Positions 39,101 through 51,300 of a stretch of 64,000 nt of DNA are shown piece after piece. The stretch is from Adiantum capillus-veneris (Eukaryota; Streptophyta; Polypodiopsida; Polypodiales; Pteridaceae). The stretch's first letter is position 1. Every line of letters begins with the position of its first letter. Under the pieces are notes generated by a model that ran no database searches, was not told the DNA's origin, and saw only the letters and a program-made list of their open reading frames with translations. A program made the translations under genes and the position numbers. The stretch is taken from the NCBI GenBank assembly GCA_014529385.2, contig CM043960.1, positions 76,097,910 through 76,161,909 on the forward strand, in the 5' to 3' direction.

Positions 39101-42100
39101 AATTTGCCCTACCTACTTTCCAACAAAAGTCACTTAAAAATAATAAGTGAAAAATGTCAAAAATAGGAAAAATAGACTAAATGCATTGGAAAATTCCCCT
39201 GAAGGATTCTGATGGGAATGCTTATGATCATGTTGTGTGCAACCAGAGGATATGCATCTACACTAAGTGTCTGGGCATGCACGGTCTGCGAACAGACTCA
39301 CAAAAGTGCCAGATCACTTCTAAATCTAGACTGGCTGGACTGATTGAACCCTGATCGTGGTGTAGCTTGTCCACGGACACATAGGGTTGGATGTGTCACG
39401 TGACATCAGCCCATCTCGTTGTCGTCCTCATCGTCGTCGACTTCGTTGGCAAGTCCAACATTGTAGAGATTTATGCAATCATAAGTAGACCGCTCTCGCC
39501 ATCGAGAGTGGTGCCTTCGGAGGAGGGTTTGACAACTTCTTCGTGTCGTATTCTCTTCTCTCTCTATCTCTCAATCTCAGCACCTTCATTCACAGTGTTC
39601 ATCACTTTGTTTGTGTCCATTGCACTCTATCACTAAAGGAACGGAAGGCTCTCCCTTCCCGAAGTAAAAGAAACCCTTGAGCACAGTTCGGAGCGCTCAT
39701 CTTGAGCAAAGTTCAACATTCATTCTGCTGCACCTTACATTGTGACTAGAAAAAAGCGTGTGCAACAAGATTCTCCACTTACCAACACCTTTTGACAACG
39801 ATTCTTTATAAAGTGACACCACTACTTGTAAAGTGATACCCACTACCTTGCTCACCAATGCATTAGCTTGTTCCTCAAGCCACCTTGCCTCAATATATAA
39901 ACGGAACAACTCTTTGTTGTAAACCATCTCAAGTTGAGCTCACTATCTCAAGTAGAGTCCAGTCTCTTGTACCAGCTTCTTACATAAGCTCTATAACAAT
40001 CCACTACACTCATGTACTACATCTTTAATCTTTAGAAACGTAATACTTACCTTCCGCTTGCAATAGTCTTGTGTGCGTATCTTGGTGTGTGTCTGTGTGT
40101 GTCTATATATAAGGTTGATATCTTTTACATATCAGCATCGGCCTTCTCTCACTGATCCCATGAGGATATTGTCACGAGGACGGGCATCACGTGCCAAGGG
40201 AAAGGAACAGACTGAACAACTTTAAGCACTCCAAATAACAATTGAACTGAAAGAGATAGACGACACACGAGACGGGGAGTGGCGGAGTTCTACCCCGAGA
40301 GGGCACTAGCCCCAAACCTTGGCGCCCCTATCAGTATTTCTTTATATTGCTTGAACTCAAACAATGCCGGTACTCGTGCTCTGCAACTTCATGCAGAAGT
40401 GTGCCAAAGACTAAGCCCTTCGCACATATTTAAAGGCCCTTGGAGGCTTAGCCTATGAAAAGCAGTTAAATGGAAAGCTTCAAACTCAAAAGCATATGGT
40501 CCCAAAAGCACTAGTGTTCAAGAGCTACCTACGCGTCTTGCGGAAATCCGTACAGACTGCCACGTCAACAGTCAAACTTAATTTGTGGGTCTTCCGTACA
40601 AGTCGTCACGTTATCATCTTCTATGCTTTGTGTGTGTTTGTGTGTTGGTCCCACTTTAGTTTAATGGCTTTAGGTCCCCTAGGCCCCATTCGACGGGGTC
40701 ATGTAAGTTGGTGGGAACTCGTCTTTAAAAACAGGCCACTCGGCAAGACTTTGCAAGTTGGTAAAACTTCTTCTTCTTCTGCTGCTTCTTCACTTAGGGT
40801 TTAGGCGCCTCGGCCGGGATCTGCAGGTTGACTCCGTTCTTCAGTGGCTTGACATGTCAGCAGTTTGTGACATCCCCCCTTCTTTAAAGAAAGTAATCGT
40901 CCACGATTACAGCATATTTGCAAAACAACTCAAGTTAGCTCAAAAATGTCCAAGGGTCATTCTGAGGGACAATCAGTTTTCTCGATCCAGATTGGAGCTC
41001 TAGATCGTTGGCTTCCCAGAAAAATCTCATCCAAAAAGGAGTCTCACTCCACATCGGAGCTCTTGATATTTTGGCATAGTAAAATTACCCATCACACCCA
41101 GACCGCGTTGATCTCCAATAGGTGTCTTGATACACTAAAATTACATACCCAAGCAATCTCATCCAATTAGGAATATTCAATGGTTGACACATCACAATGC
41201 AACACAAATGCTCACATATGCATGTTACAAGAGACAACGAACAGCGCCGATGAGCACTCCCACGAGACAGACAGTCTACGGTATGAAGCTACTCAACTAC
41301 TACCTCATCACTCCCCCCACAAATAACCTAAGAAGGTCCGGGCCATGAGTTCGGAGGATTGGTACAACCAAACGCTCCCCAGACCGCAGCTTGCGTCGCT
41401 TGGAGGTTCAAGCATACAACCAAACTCTCCCCAGACATCTCGTCTACGTCGTTCTGATGTTCAGATGTCACGTGACACATCCAACCCTGTGTGTCCGTGG
41501 ACAAGCTACAGCATGACCAAGGTTCAGTTCAGTCAAGTCAGTCTAGAATAGGAAGTGATCTAGCACTTTTGTGAGTCTGTTCGCAGATCGTGCATGCCCA
41601 GATACTTAGAGTAGATGCATATCCTCGGGTTGCACACAGCATGATCATCAGATTTCCATCAGAACCCATCAGGAGCATTTTTACAATGCGTAGACCTATT
41701 TTGCCTATTTTTGACATTTTTCACTTATTATTTTTAAGTGACTTTTGTTGGAAAGTAGGTAGGGCAATTTTGCTAAGTTTGTATATAAGCAAACCTAGCG
41801 CTAGCACTTTCTGGCAGAAGAGGCAACAAGAGCACCTTGCTCAACAGGCAACTTCTTAGCAAGACACCCCATCTCAACAAGGCTAGTGTTTTTGCATTTG
41901 CAAGACACCCCATCTCAACAAGGACCTAGCGTTTTCACCTACAACCAGCCCGGCGTCTGTTGCACAGAAGATCAGTTTCTTAGCAAGACACCCCATCTCA
42001 ACAAGGACCTAGCGTTTTCACCTACAACCAGCCCGGTGTTTGTTGCACAGCAGATCAGCCCCGGCAGCAGCAAGACCCAACAAGAAGCCTAGCATTTTGT

Positions 42101-45100
42101 AGTTATAGGACATCCGGCAGCAGCAGGACCCTTTCCAGCCCTAGAGTTTTTGGTTTGCAGAACAACCCTAGCGTTTTTGCAAATCATCGCGACAGAATCA
42201 GCCATAAGACCAGCGTTTTCAGTTTTCAGCCTTTAGACACCACAGATCAAGTCCTGAACCTCACATATCTCACCTTCCAGCAGCAGATCCTCATCGCACG
42301 GTTAGATCCCGCAAAGTTCGCCTGAGAAACACAGATTTCAGCATTTGCGTTTTCAGCGCGTCGTCGTTGCATCGTCGTTGTCATCGTCATAGTCTTAGAG
42401 TCAGAATTCAACAGATAAAGATTTGCAGATTTCAGCCCTTAGCGTTTTCAGATTTCAGCTCGTCTCGTCGTCGTCCTCGTCGTCGGCAAGTCCAAGCATT
42501 GTAGAGATTTGTGCAATCATAAGTAGACCGCTCTTGCCATAGAGAGTGGGGCCTTCAGAGGAGGGTTTTACAACATCTCTACTGTCGTATTCTCTTCTCT
42601 CTATCTCTCAGTCTCATGCACCTTCATTCTCAGTGTCATTCACTTTGTTTGTGTCCATTGCACTCTCTCATTAAGAACGGAAGGCTCTCCCTTCCATAAG
42701 AACAAAAGGAACCTTGAGCACAGTTCGGAGCACTCATCTTGAGCAAAGTTCAAACATTCATTCCGCTGCACCTTACATTGGTATCACAGCTTTGGCAGTG
42801 TTCTGTATCACTCAAGGAAAGAACCACAAGAAATTTTTTTTGCTTGTTGCTGTCGCACGAATCCAAGTTCGCTTGGGCGTGTCGATTCCTAATCGTGTTT
42901 TGAAGAGTGACAAGAATCCCAGGAAAGAAGGGCTTGCCCAGCCTCCCCTTGTGACTCTTTTCATTCATTGAGAGAGGACCGTGCACTTAGCAGTCGGCCA
43001 ATCGACGTGACGTGGGAAAAAGCAACCTTGGTGTCAACGCAAGGCCACCAAGGGGTGCGCCCGCGGGAAAGAGAAGAACTCGGGTGAAGAGAAGATCCTT
43101 CTCTGTTCGCACCTCAACTGCAAGGGAACACCAGGGGAGCCTCGTGAGAGCCTTGGGATGCATGTACAGGCTTTTGGGCACCCAGCAGTGAAAAACAGAG
43201 AATTACAGCCCGCTGAATTTCTCTGACTGCTCACCAGAAAGCTTCTAGATAGCGAGGGAATCCGCCCTAGACAGGTACTTTTGAGCTAGAGGGGTTTTTG
43301 CGCCGTTATGCTGCCGAAATCAGGTCAAAAACCTGCGTTTTCAGCCCTCGCCAGGTTTGGACAGCTTTGTGAAAGCTTGTACTAAGTGGTCAGATCGTCT
43401 ACCTTAAATTGAATAAAGAAATACAGAAAGGGGCGCCAATCTTTGGGGCCTACAAGGTGGTGTCGGTCTCGTGTGTGCAGTGCCATTCTAGTCGCTGGAC
43501 GCATCTGTGTTCTCTTTCCTTCTCAGTGCTCTGTGTAAAGTTAACAGGTAATTGAAATTTTACCGCCCTCTACGTTGTACAGGCCGGTTATACTAATTGC
43601 CAAGTCAACCTGTCAGCGCAAACCCAAGCTTGTCCGTATACCCTTCTGCCACGTCAGTCTTTCCTCTGTCTCGGGCACTACTACCACATTATCATTTTGT
43701 GACACGCATGTGGAAATCCACGTTCTCTTTGTAATCAACTAGCTGAAGCGACAAATCAAGAACCATCTGACTCCATATATCCGTATCCTTGCCACGAGCC
43801 ATCTTCATGTGATACCCGAAGCAAGCCCCCTTCTTCACTGCATCAGCAACTGCAGCATTCTTGGCTTTCTTCTTCTCTTGAGAAGGTCTCAACGGGGATT
43901 TGGACCTTTGTTGAATCGAGGTCGCTTCCTCAAAGTGCCCTCGTCGGATTGGTGGTCTGAACTTCTTTTCTTCTCATAATTCGCTCCATTTATCATATAG
44001 AACGTCTTGGCCTTTTCCACAGCATCCTCGACGTCAGTCGAGGCTTTGTCTTTGATTAAGGCCCAACGGTAACCCTCATGTAATCCCAGCAGGTACATGT
44101 GCACAGCATGCGTGGAATCCACCTTGCAGAAGGTGAGCGTTTCCCTAAAGCTGTCGTGTATTTATCAAAAGTAAAGGCTCTTCATCAAAAGACTCTGCAA
44201 TTTTGCATAAGCTTTCAAAGAATCCATCTTAGCGAAATCCTGCTTGAATTTAACACAAAAATCAGTCCACATCGTAGGCTTCTCTGTCATGTCAAGCCAC
44301 CAGGTAAACGCCTTATTGCGCAGATAAAGAGGAATCATTTGAATCCTCCGTTCGTCATGCTCCCCATGGAGGTCAAAATATGTGGTCCACTGATGAGGAA
44401 GCCAATTATTTACGGCCAGTTCCGTACACTCCTCTTCCCCTAAGAAATTCGTAGTTTTGTATGGAATCGTGGCAGTAGGACCACCCGCCGAGCACCCAAC
44501 AGCAGCAATTGTTTCGCTCTCAAAAATACACATAGTCGTCGACTGCACCATATTTTCCAGAACAGCAAGAAGGGCATTAACGGCCCCTTCGAGAGAGGTC
44601 AAGCGAATGTTCGTCTGAACGTTCCCATTTTGCAGAGCGGAAATACTTTGGTTGAAGCTCTAGAAAGTGCCTGTGATCCATGTGTATAGAGCATGCATGA
44701 ACGGAATTTGAATGTTACCTTGCGCATTGTCAAACTACACATCCGAGTCGGAGGAATCTATGGCGAAATCTTGTGAAAACCTTGGAATTTCACGAGAAAA
44801 CGGGCCTTTTCTTTACTTTTCGATCGCCAAATGTTGAACTCTGAGGAAATCTACGAATCGGCATGAGCGTCTGGAGGCGAGTAGGTGATGGTGGTCGCGC
44901 GTGAGCGCGAGCGAGTGGAAGAGAGGAGTGTTGGGAGAGAAGCAGGAAACTCAAAACCAAGTTCTCTGTAAGTTTTGAAGTCTATGTAAGTGGGTTTTTT
45001 TTTTTATATAAAACCCAGATTTCATACTTACCTTAAAAAAAGGTCCTAACCACTTTTAAAAGAGGGAGACCCCAAAAACAAAACAACACGAATGGAACTC

Positions 45101-45348
45101 CTAGCATAAAGGAAAAGCAGACGAAGTCACACCCTTTGCGAACACGTGGAGAGAGAAGAGTCTGACGAGGCATGTGTCCATTTGTGCTCAACACGTGAAA
45201 GAGAGGCCACGCTGGCTCCAATGTTGCACAGCCTTCTACGTCAGCAAAACTTCTTCAACCTGTGTCTTCCCACGCTATAGCACGACTGTCTTCGCTCCAC
45301 ACTAGAAGCGACGGCAAAGGGAAGGCTCGTAGAGAGACGTTCAAGATC

Positions 45349-45382
<34 letters not shown>

Positions 45383-48300
45383 TTCACACAGAGGAAGAGG
45401 AGGTTACAGAGAAAGCTTAATAATCTAAAATCAGTGAAGTGATAAGAAATTCACTGATTTTCATCGAAAATCAGCAAAATTAATAAAAAAATCCTCTGAT
45501 TTTCAGCACTTCCACCTCCTAATTTGCCGACTTTTATAAAAAAATAGCAACACAGCATTAATTTTCACCTGCACACATGCTTACCAGAAGAAAAACAAGC
45601 GATTTCAACAATTTAACCATTAAAAATTACGCAAAATTGAGGTTATCAAACTCGAACCGATCCATAGGTGTGCAGGTGGTCCTTCTTGCAGCCAAGCCAG
45701 CTTTGATACCATGAAACGGACACACATGGAGGATCCCCTGGCTTCATGGACCGCCTACAAACACACGTCAGACGAACCACCCAACCATAGCCACCATCCA
45801 GTAGCACCCATGTGTTGGGGCCAGCATCCGAGGACGTAGACATGCACTTGTATCACCGTGCGTCCCATACCACCGGCCTCACCTCCTCGAGGTGACCTCG
45901 CACACTCCTAGCTAACCACTGGCACTCTGCCAGTGGGGGTCGATAACTACAAATGAGGCCTTGGCCTCCCTTTCATAATAATGGCCGGCCACACTGACCG
46001 GGTTCACACTACGTCCGCCCAAACACTGGACGCCCATCCCGACGGCATCTAGGCCTGTAAGTGGGACATAACAATGTGTCACGAGAGAGGACACATACCC
46101 GCAATACATATATACCGGAGACTGACTCTGTTTATAAAAAGGAGATGACCACTTTGTTGACTAAGATATTGCATTATACAGCAGCAGAGGCATACCCACA
46201 CACTCGGCCTGATCAAAGACGTCACAAATTGCTGACGTGTCAAGCCACTGAAGAACAGAGCCAACCCGAAGATCCCGGCCGATGGGCCTAAACCCTAAAA
46301 AGAAGCAACAGAAGAAGTAGAAGTTCCACCAACTTATGGGACCCCGTCTGATGGGGCTCAGAGGACCTAAAGGTATTAAAATAATGCAAGACCACACACA
46401 CCTGCGTAAAGGTTGATGTCGTGGCAAAGCTATACAAATTCTCCAAATTCGCATTGACATGATGACGTGGCAATTGTACAGATTTCCACAGTGTCCGGTA
46501 ACAGTGCCATGTGGCAGTTATACGGATTTCCGCAAAACGCGTTGCTTGCTTTTGGGTGCCAACTTTTGAGCCAGTTGCTTTTGAGTTTCAAGCTTTCCAT
46601 GTAACTGCTTTTGAAGGCCAAGGGCCTTTAAATATGTGGGCTCAGTCTCTGGCACTCTTTCGAGTGAAGGGGTAGAGCGCAAGTACTGGCATTGTACAAA
46701 GTTCAAGTAATATAAAGAAAAACCGAAAGGTGCGCCAAGATTGGGGGCCAGTACACTCTGGGGTGGAATTCCGCCACTCCGTGTCACGTGTGCTCTCTCT
46801 CTTTCAGTTCAGTTGTTGTTGAAGTGCTAAAAGTCTGTTCAATCTGTTCTTTTCTATTGGCACGTGGTGCTTGTCTCGTGATAGACGACATTCTGGGAGC
46901 AAGCCTCATAACAATGGGTATAACGAGGAGTGTAGAGAGACGAGAGCACAACTTCAGAGGGATCTTCTCCTAGGGGTCATCAATCAATCTCCCGACAACT
47001 TGTGTGACAAAAGAAGCGAGCATTCCCACTTCAAGAAATGGTACCATCTCCAACATGCTCTAAAAACATAGATTTGGTGCACCTCCTGCTGGCTAGATCT
47101 AGATCTGGTTCTGGATCTCGCATGAGAACTCTATCATTGCATGATCACAAGGTTTGTGTAATGCCGCCCTGAAGAACCGCTGCACCGAAGAGATGATGTC
47201 ACGAGGACGTGGCAACTGCTAACCTTGGACATACTTGACGGCTCGCTGCTGCTCCTGCGCGTTCCCCTCCCCCCCCCCCCCCCCCCCCCGCCTGCTCCAG
47301 CTCCCCCGCGCCATAGCCCCTCCCCCCGCCTTCGCCCTCGCGCTACCCCTGCCTGTGCGCTGCCTGCCTGCACCCAGCCTGCGTGCAGTCCAGCAAGGGC
47401 GCGGCCCCGCCCGCTGCCACCCCGCTTTTTCGCTGCCCGTTGCCCTCGTTGCTCGAGCCCCATTTCCTCACGCCCCCCCCCCCCCTCCGAAGGCCTCGTT
47501 TAAATTGTTTGGCAGAGGATTTTCAACTGGTTTCTCCTTGCCGAGCTCTCAAGTAGTAGCCTTCACGTCCGCCCTTCTCCTTCAGAGCAGCAGACACTAA
47601 TGGAGGCTCATGCTCCGCCCCAGAGGGACTCCTCCGAAGTCCCCTCGCCCGACTCCGCTGAGCCCACCATTCGACTTGCTCTTTCGCCGACAGAGCAAGC
47701 GAGCCTAGCCGCAGAGGTAGAGCGTCTGCAGGCGACCTCGGTCATTTGCAAGATTCTCGGCACCCGACCCAGCAGAGGAGAGCTGCGTGACCTTCTCCAG
47801 GCCCGCCTTCTTGTAGAGGTGGGCAAGATCTTGGATGTCCAGATTCTCGGACGGGGGTACTACCAAATTGAGTTCGAGACCTCCGAGATGGCTGCCAAGG
47901 TCATAGCTATGAGTCCACATCCGAGCATCACGCGCCCACTTTCGACAGTGGCGTCATGGTTTTGACCCGACTTCGGATGTGCTAGTAGAGGAGGCAGACA
48001 TCCCCATCTCAGTCTACTTTCCGGGTTTACGGAAGGAGTACCTACCACTTCTCTCCAGGATTGGCTTCGCCATCAGGACTGTCCTGGAGACACCTCGTAC
48101 AGCAGCATCAGTAGCTGCCAAGGCGGCTGGCATCCCCTCAGTTCGAGTTTTGATCAGAGATACCCACACGCTCCCGAGGGTCATCCTTCTGCCTCGGGTG
48201 AGTGGGGGTTGGTTTAGACAGAGTGTGGAGTACTCGGGTCTTCCGAACCAGTGCTTCATTTGCAGACAGATGGGCCACCTAGCGAAGGCCTGCCCACGGA

Positions 48301-51300
48301 GGAGGCCACGACCTGCACCTCAGCCTCAGCCTGCCAAGGCTGGGCTGCAACCGCAGCCAGCGGCGCAGCGCACAGATTCAGAGTCTCCCTCCGAGCCTGG
48401 GGCTCCAGCGGAGGAGGGGTGGCAGCAGGCCCGTGGCCGGCGACGCCAGGGGCCACAGCGACAGCCTGACACTCAGAGTGGCCCTCAGGTGCCCACTCAG
48501 CAGCAGTGGGTTCCCACGGGGAACCGCTTTGGTCCTCTTGAGCAGGAGGAGCCTCCTGCGCCAGCCTCCACCTCCGCTTCACCCTCGCCAGTCGCCCCCC
48601 CTTCAGAGTTCCCCTCCTCCTCCTCATCCCCCCCCCCCCCCCCCGCCCTCTCCTCCCGTCCACTCCCCACCTCGCCCCTCTACCTCTTTCGCCCCACCCC
48701 GCTTTTCCTCGCCCCCTCCAGCTCCCTCTCCCCCCCCTCCTGCTCCAGTTCCACAGTCGACTCGAGAGACCGGTCCCTCGCCGGCGGCTAGGAGATCTCT
48801 TGGCAGCGCCTTTGCCACGAGTCGCCTAGCGAGAGAGGGTCAGCCCTTCTTGAGGCCCCCTCTGCAGATTCAGACATCTTCTCTTGCAGCTATCCTTCGT
48901 GGTCTGACGAGCATCGACCTCCGACGTCGCTGGGATTTCTTCGACTACGGGTTCACTCGCTTTCTCGGTGATTCCGCAGCAAACCACGAGGCAACCTGCT
49001 TCAGGGTCCATGCTTTGTTCCTCGCCGCTAGGGGGACAAAGGCCTTGGACTCAGCAGTTGGTTTCTCCTTCCCCCTCTGTGGTAGGACCGAGACAGTGGT
49101 CCCTCGACTCAGTGGTGGGATGGTTGCATACACAGGTTCTCGAGTTCTCTCACCACATGGGAGAACTTGGAGTTACAGATTTACTGCAGACGTTGTGGCC
49201 ATTGGCCAAGTTTGCGGTGACACCCCCAGCCTCAGCAGGATGTAGACACATTGTGGTGTACTTCTTTGCTGATACACAGTGTTTGCCTTGCTATGTATAC
49301 ATTCATGAGGACTCTTGGACAGAGGAGGTTGCTCTACGCACGGCTCGCTCTGCTTGGGATTGGACTAGGCACTCACTTCAGTCTCGCCTATCTAGAGAAC
49401 GCTCGGATACGGATTACTCCCCATCCAAGCCAGCCTCGAAGATAGCCAGTCTTGCTGTTGCGGCAGCATCTGTTCTCTCTCGCTCCCCATGAGGATCGTC
49501 TCGTGGAACGTGCAGGGACTAGGTGGACCCCAGTTTCAGCGACAGCGGGGCCGGTTGCGACAGAAGCTTCAGCGTTGCCTTGTGGGAGGAGAGATTGATC
49601 TCCTTATGCTACAGGAGCACCATCTGTCTGAGAGCCGCATTCGGCGATGTGGTCAGATTTTGCGTGGACGGTATGATACCTTTTGGTCAGCTGCTTTTGG
49701 ACCTGGAGGCATCCAGGGTGGGGTATGTATGACTATTGCGGACTCATTGCAGCAGGCCATTGTGGGCAGAGGGATTATTGTGCCAGGCAAGGCTCAGTGG
49801 ATTACTATGCAGGTTCAGGGAGGCCTTGTGGGCTTCCTGAACATCTATGCGCCCAATGTGGCGAGTGCTCGTGCAGAGTTTTGGTCACAGATTGTTGAGT
49901 CTTTGCCACAGGCTGACCATTGGTGTGTAGGGGGGGACTTCAACATGTTGGAGGACCCTTCTGACAGGTAGAGAGTCTTGCCTTCTCTAGGTCGGACCGC
50001 AGAGTGGGTGGAGTGAATCTATCACGGATAGATCGCTTCTACACTAGTGACCACTTCAGTGACTTGGGGGGATCAGTGGGCATTCTGGCAGGGGCCTCCT
50101 CCTCGGATCATGCACCAGTGATCCTCACAGTGGTAGACAGGCAGCAGAATGGGAGCACGATGCTTCGCATCCCAGAGCGGGTCTTGTTGGACTCAGCACT
50201 CAGAGAGAGGGTGGAGGCTCTTTGGACAGAGGGCATGGACAGCCAGGCTCTACCCGCAGACAGAGTGGCCTTAGGCCTAGCTCAGCTTAGCTACTTTTTT
50301 CTCCAGGAGTCTCTGGCTCGACGGGCCGCAGCGAGAGAGGAGGAGCAGCGTCTCAGACGAGGCATTGCTTCACTACAGAGGATGCAGGAGCAACATCCAG
50401 ACAGTCCATGGTTGGAGGAGCAGTTACAGCAGGCTCGACAGGAGCTTGCTTGCACAGAGGAGAGGCGTCATGAGTTTGCCTATCACCGACAGGCATCTCA
50501 GTGGACTCAAGTGGGTGACAGAGTGACAGGTGTTTTTTTTGAGACAGTGGGACCTCGGCACTCGCATGCCAAGGTCAATCAGTTGATAAGACCCGATGGG
50601 TCAGTTGTTTGTGAGCCCGAGGATATGCGTGCAATTGCTACTGACTTTTATTGTGAGCTACTGTCAGCTGAGCCCCAATCAGAGCGGCAGGATGCATGCA
50701 GAGAGCAGGTTTGGGCACAGATGCCTTGTCTTGTGACTGAGGAGATGCGCCAGAGGCTGGAGATGCCTCTTCAGCTTGAGGAGTTACACACGGCTCTTAG
50801 GGCCCTACCTCGTGCTAGCTGTCCACGTGAGGATGGGCTGACTCCCAGTTTCTTCTTGGAGTACTTGGACCTGCTTGGCCCAGATCTTTGTAGTGCCTTT
50901 CAGTACATTCTGCACACAGGAGTGATGCCGGATAGCATGAGTGAGGGCCTAATTTACCTCATTTCAAAGGAGGGTGGCTCTTTGGATGAGATTCGACAGT
51001 GGCGCCCCATCACCATCCTCAACTCAACCTACAAAATTCTTGCCAAGGCTCTGAGTTTAAGGATTCAGCCACTTTTGGAGAGCCTTATACATGGGACTCA
51101 GACAGGTTTTGTCAAGGAACGCAGTATCCTTGACAACATCTTCACTTTCTGGGAGGCTTCTGCCCTGGCACGGCTCCGTGGGGAGGACCTTGTGATTCTT
51201 CTTCTCGATTTTGAGAAGGCATACGACAGAGTTGACTGGGACTTTCTAGAGGGCACTCTACGCAGGATGGGCTTCTCAGATGCTTGGATGAGAGGGGTGT

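Noticed and set aside
47225-47600. Proline-rich proteins from the LINE 5' leader
   Set aside because: Composition is driven by the poly-C and CCT-rich leader. The real ORF1 start is the ATG at 47600, followed by recognisable domains.
48256-48818. Long Gly/Arg-rich minus-strand frames inside the LINE
   Set aside because: They are antisense shadows of the Pro-rich ORF1 linker in GC-rich DNA.
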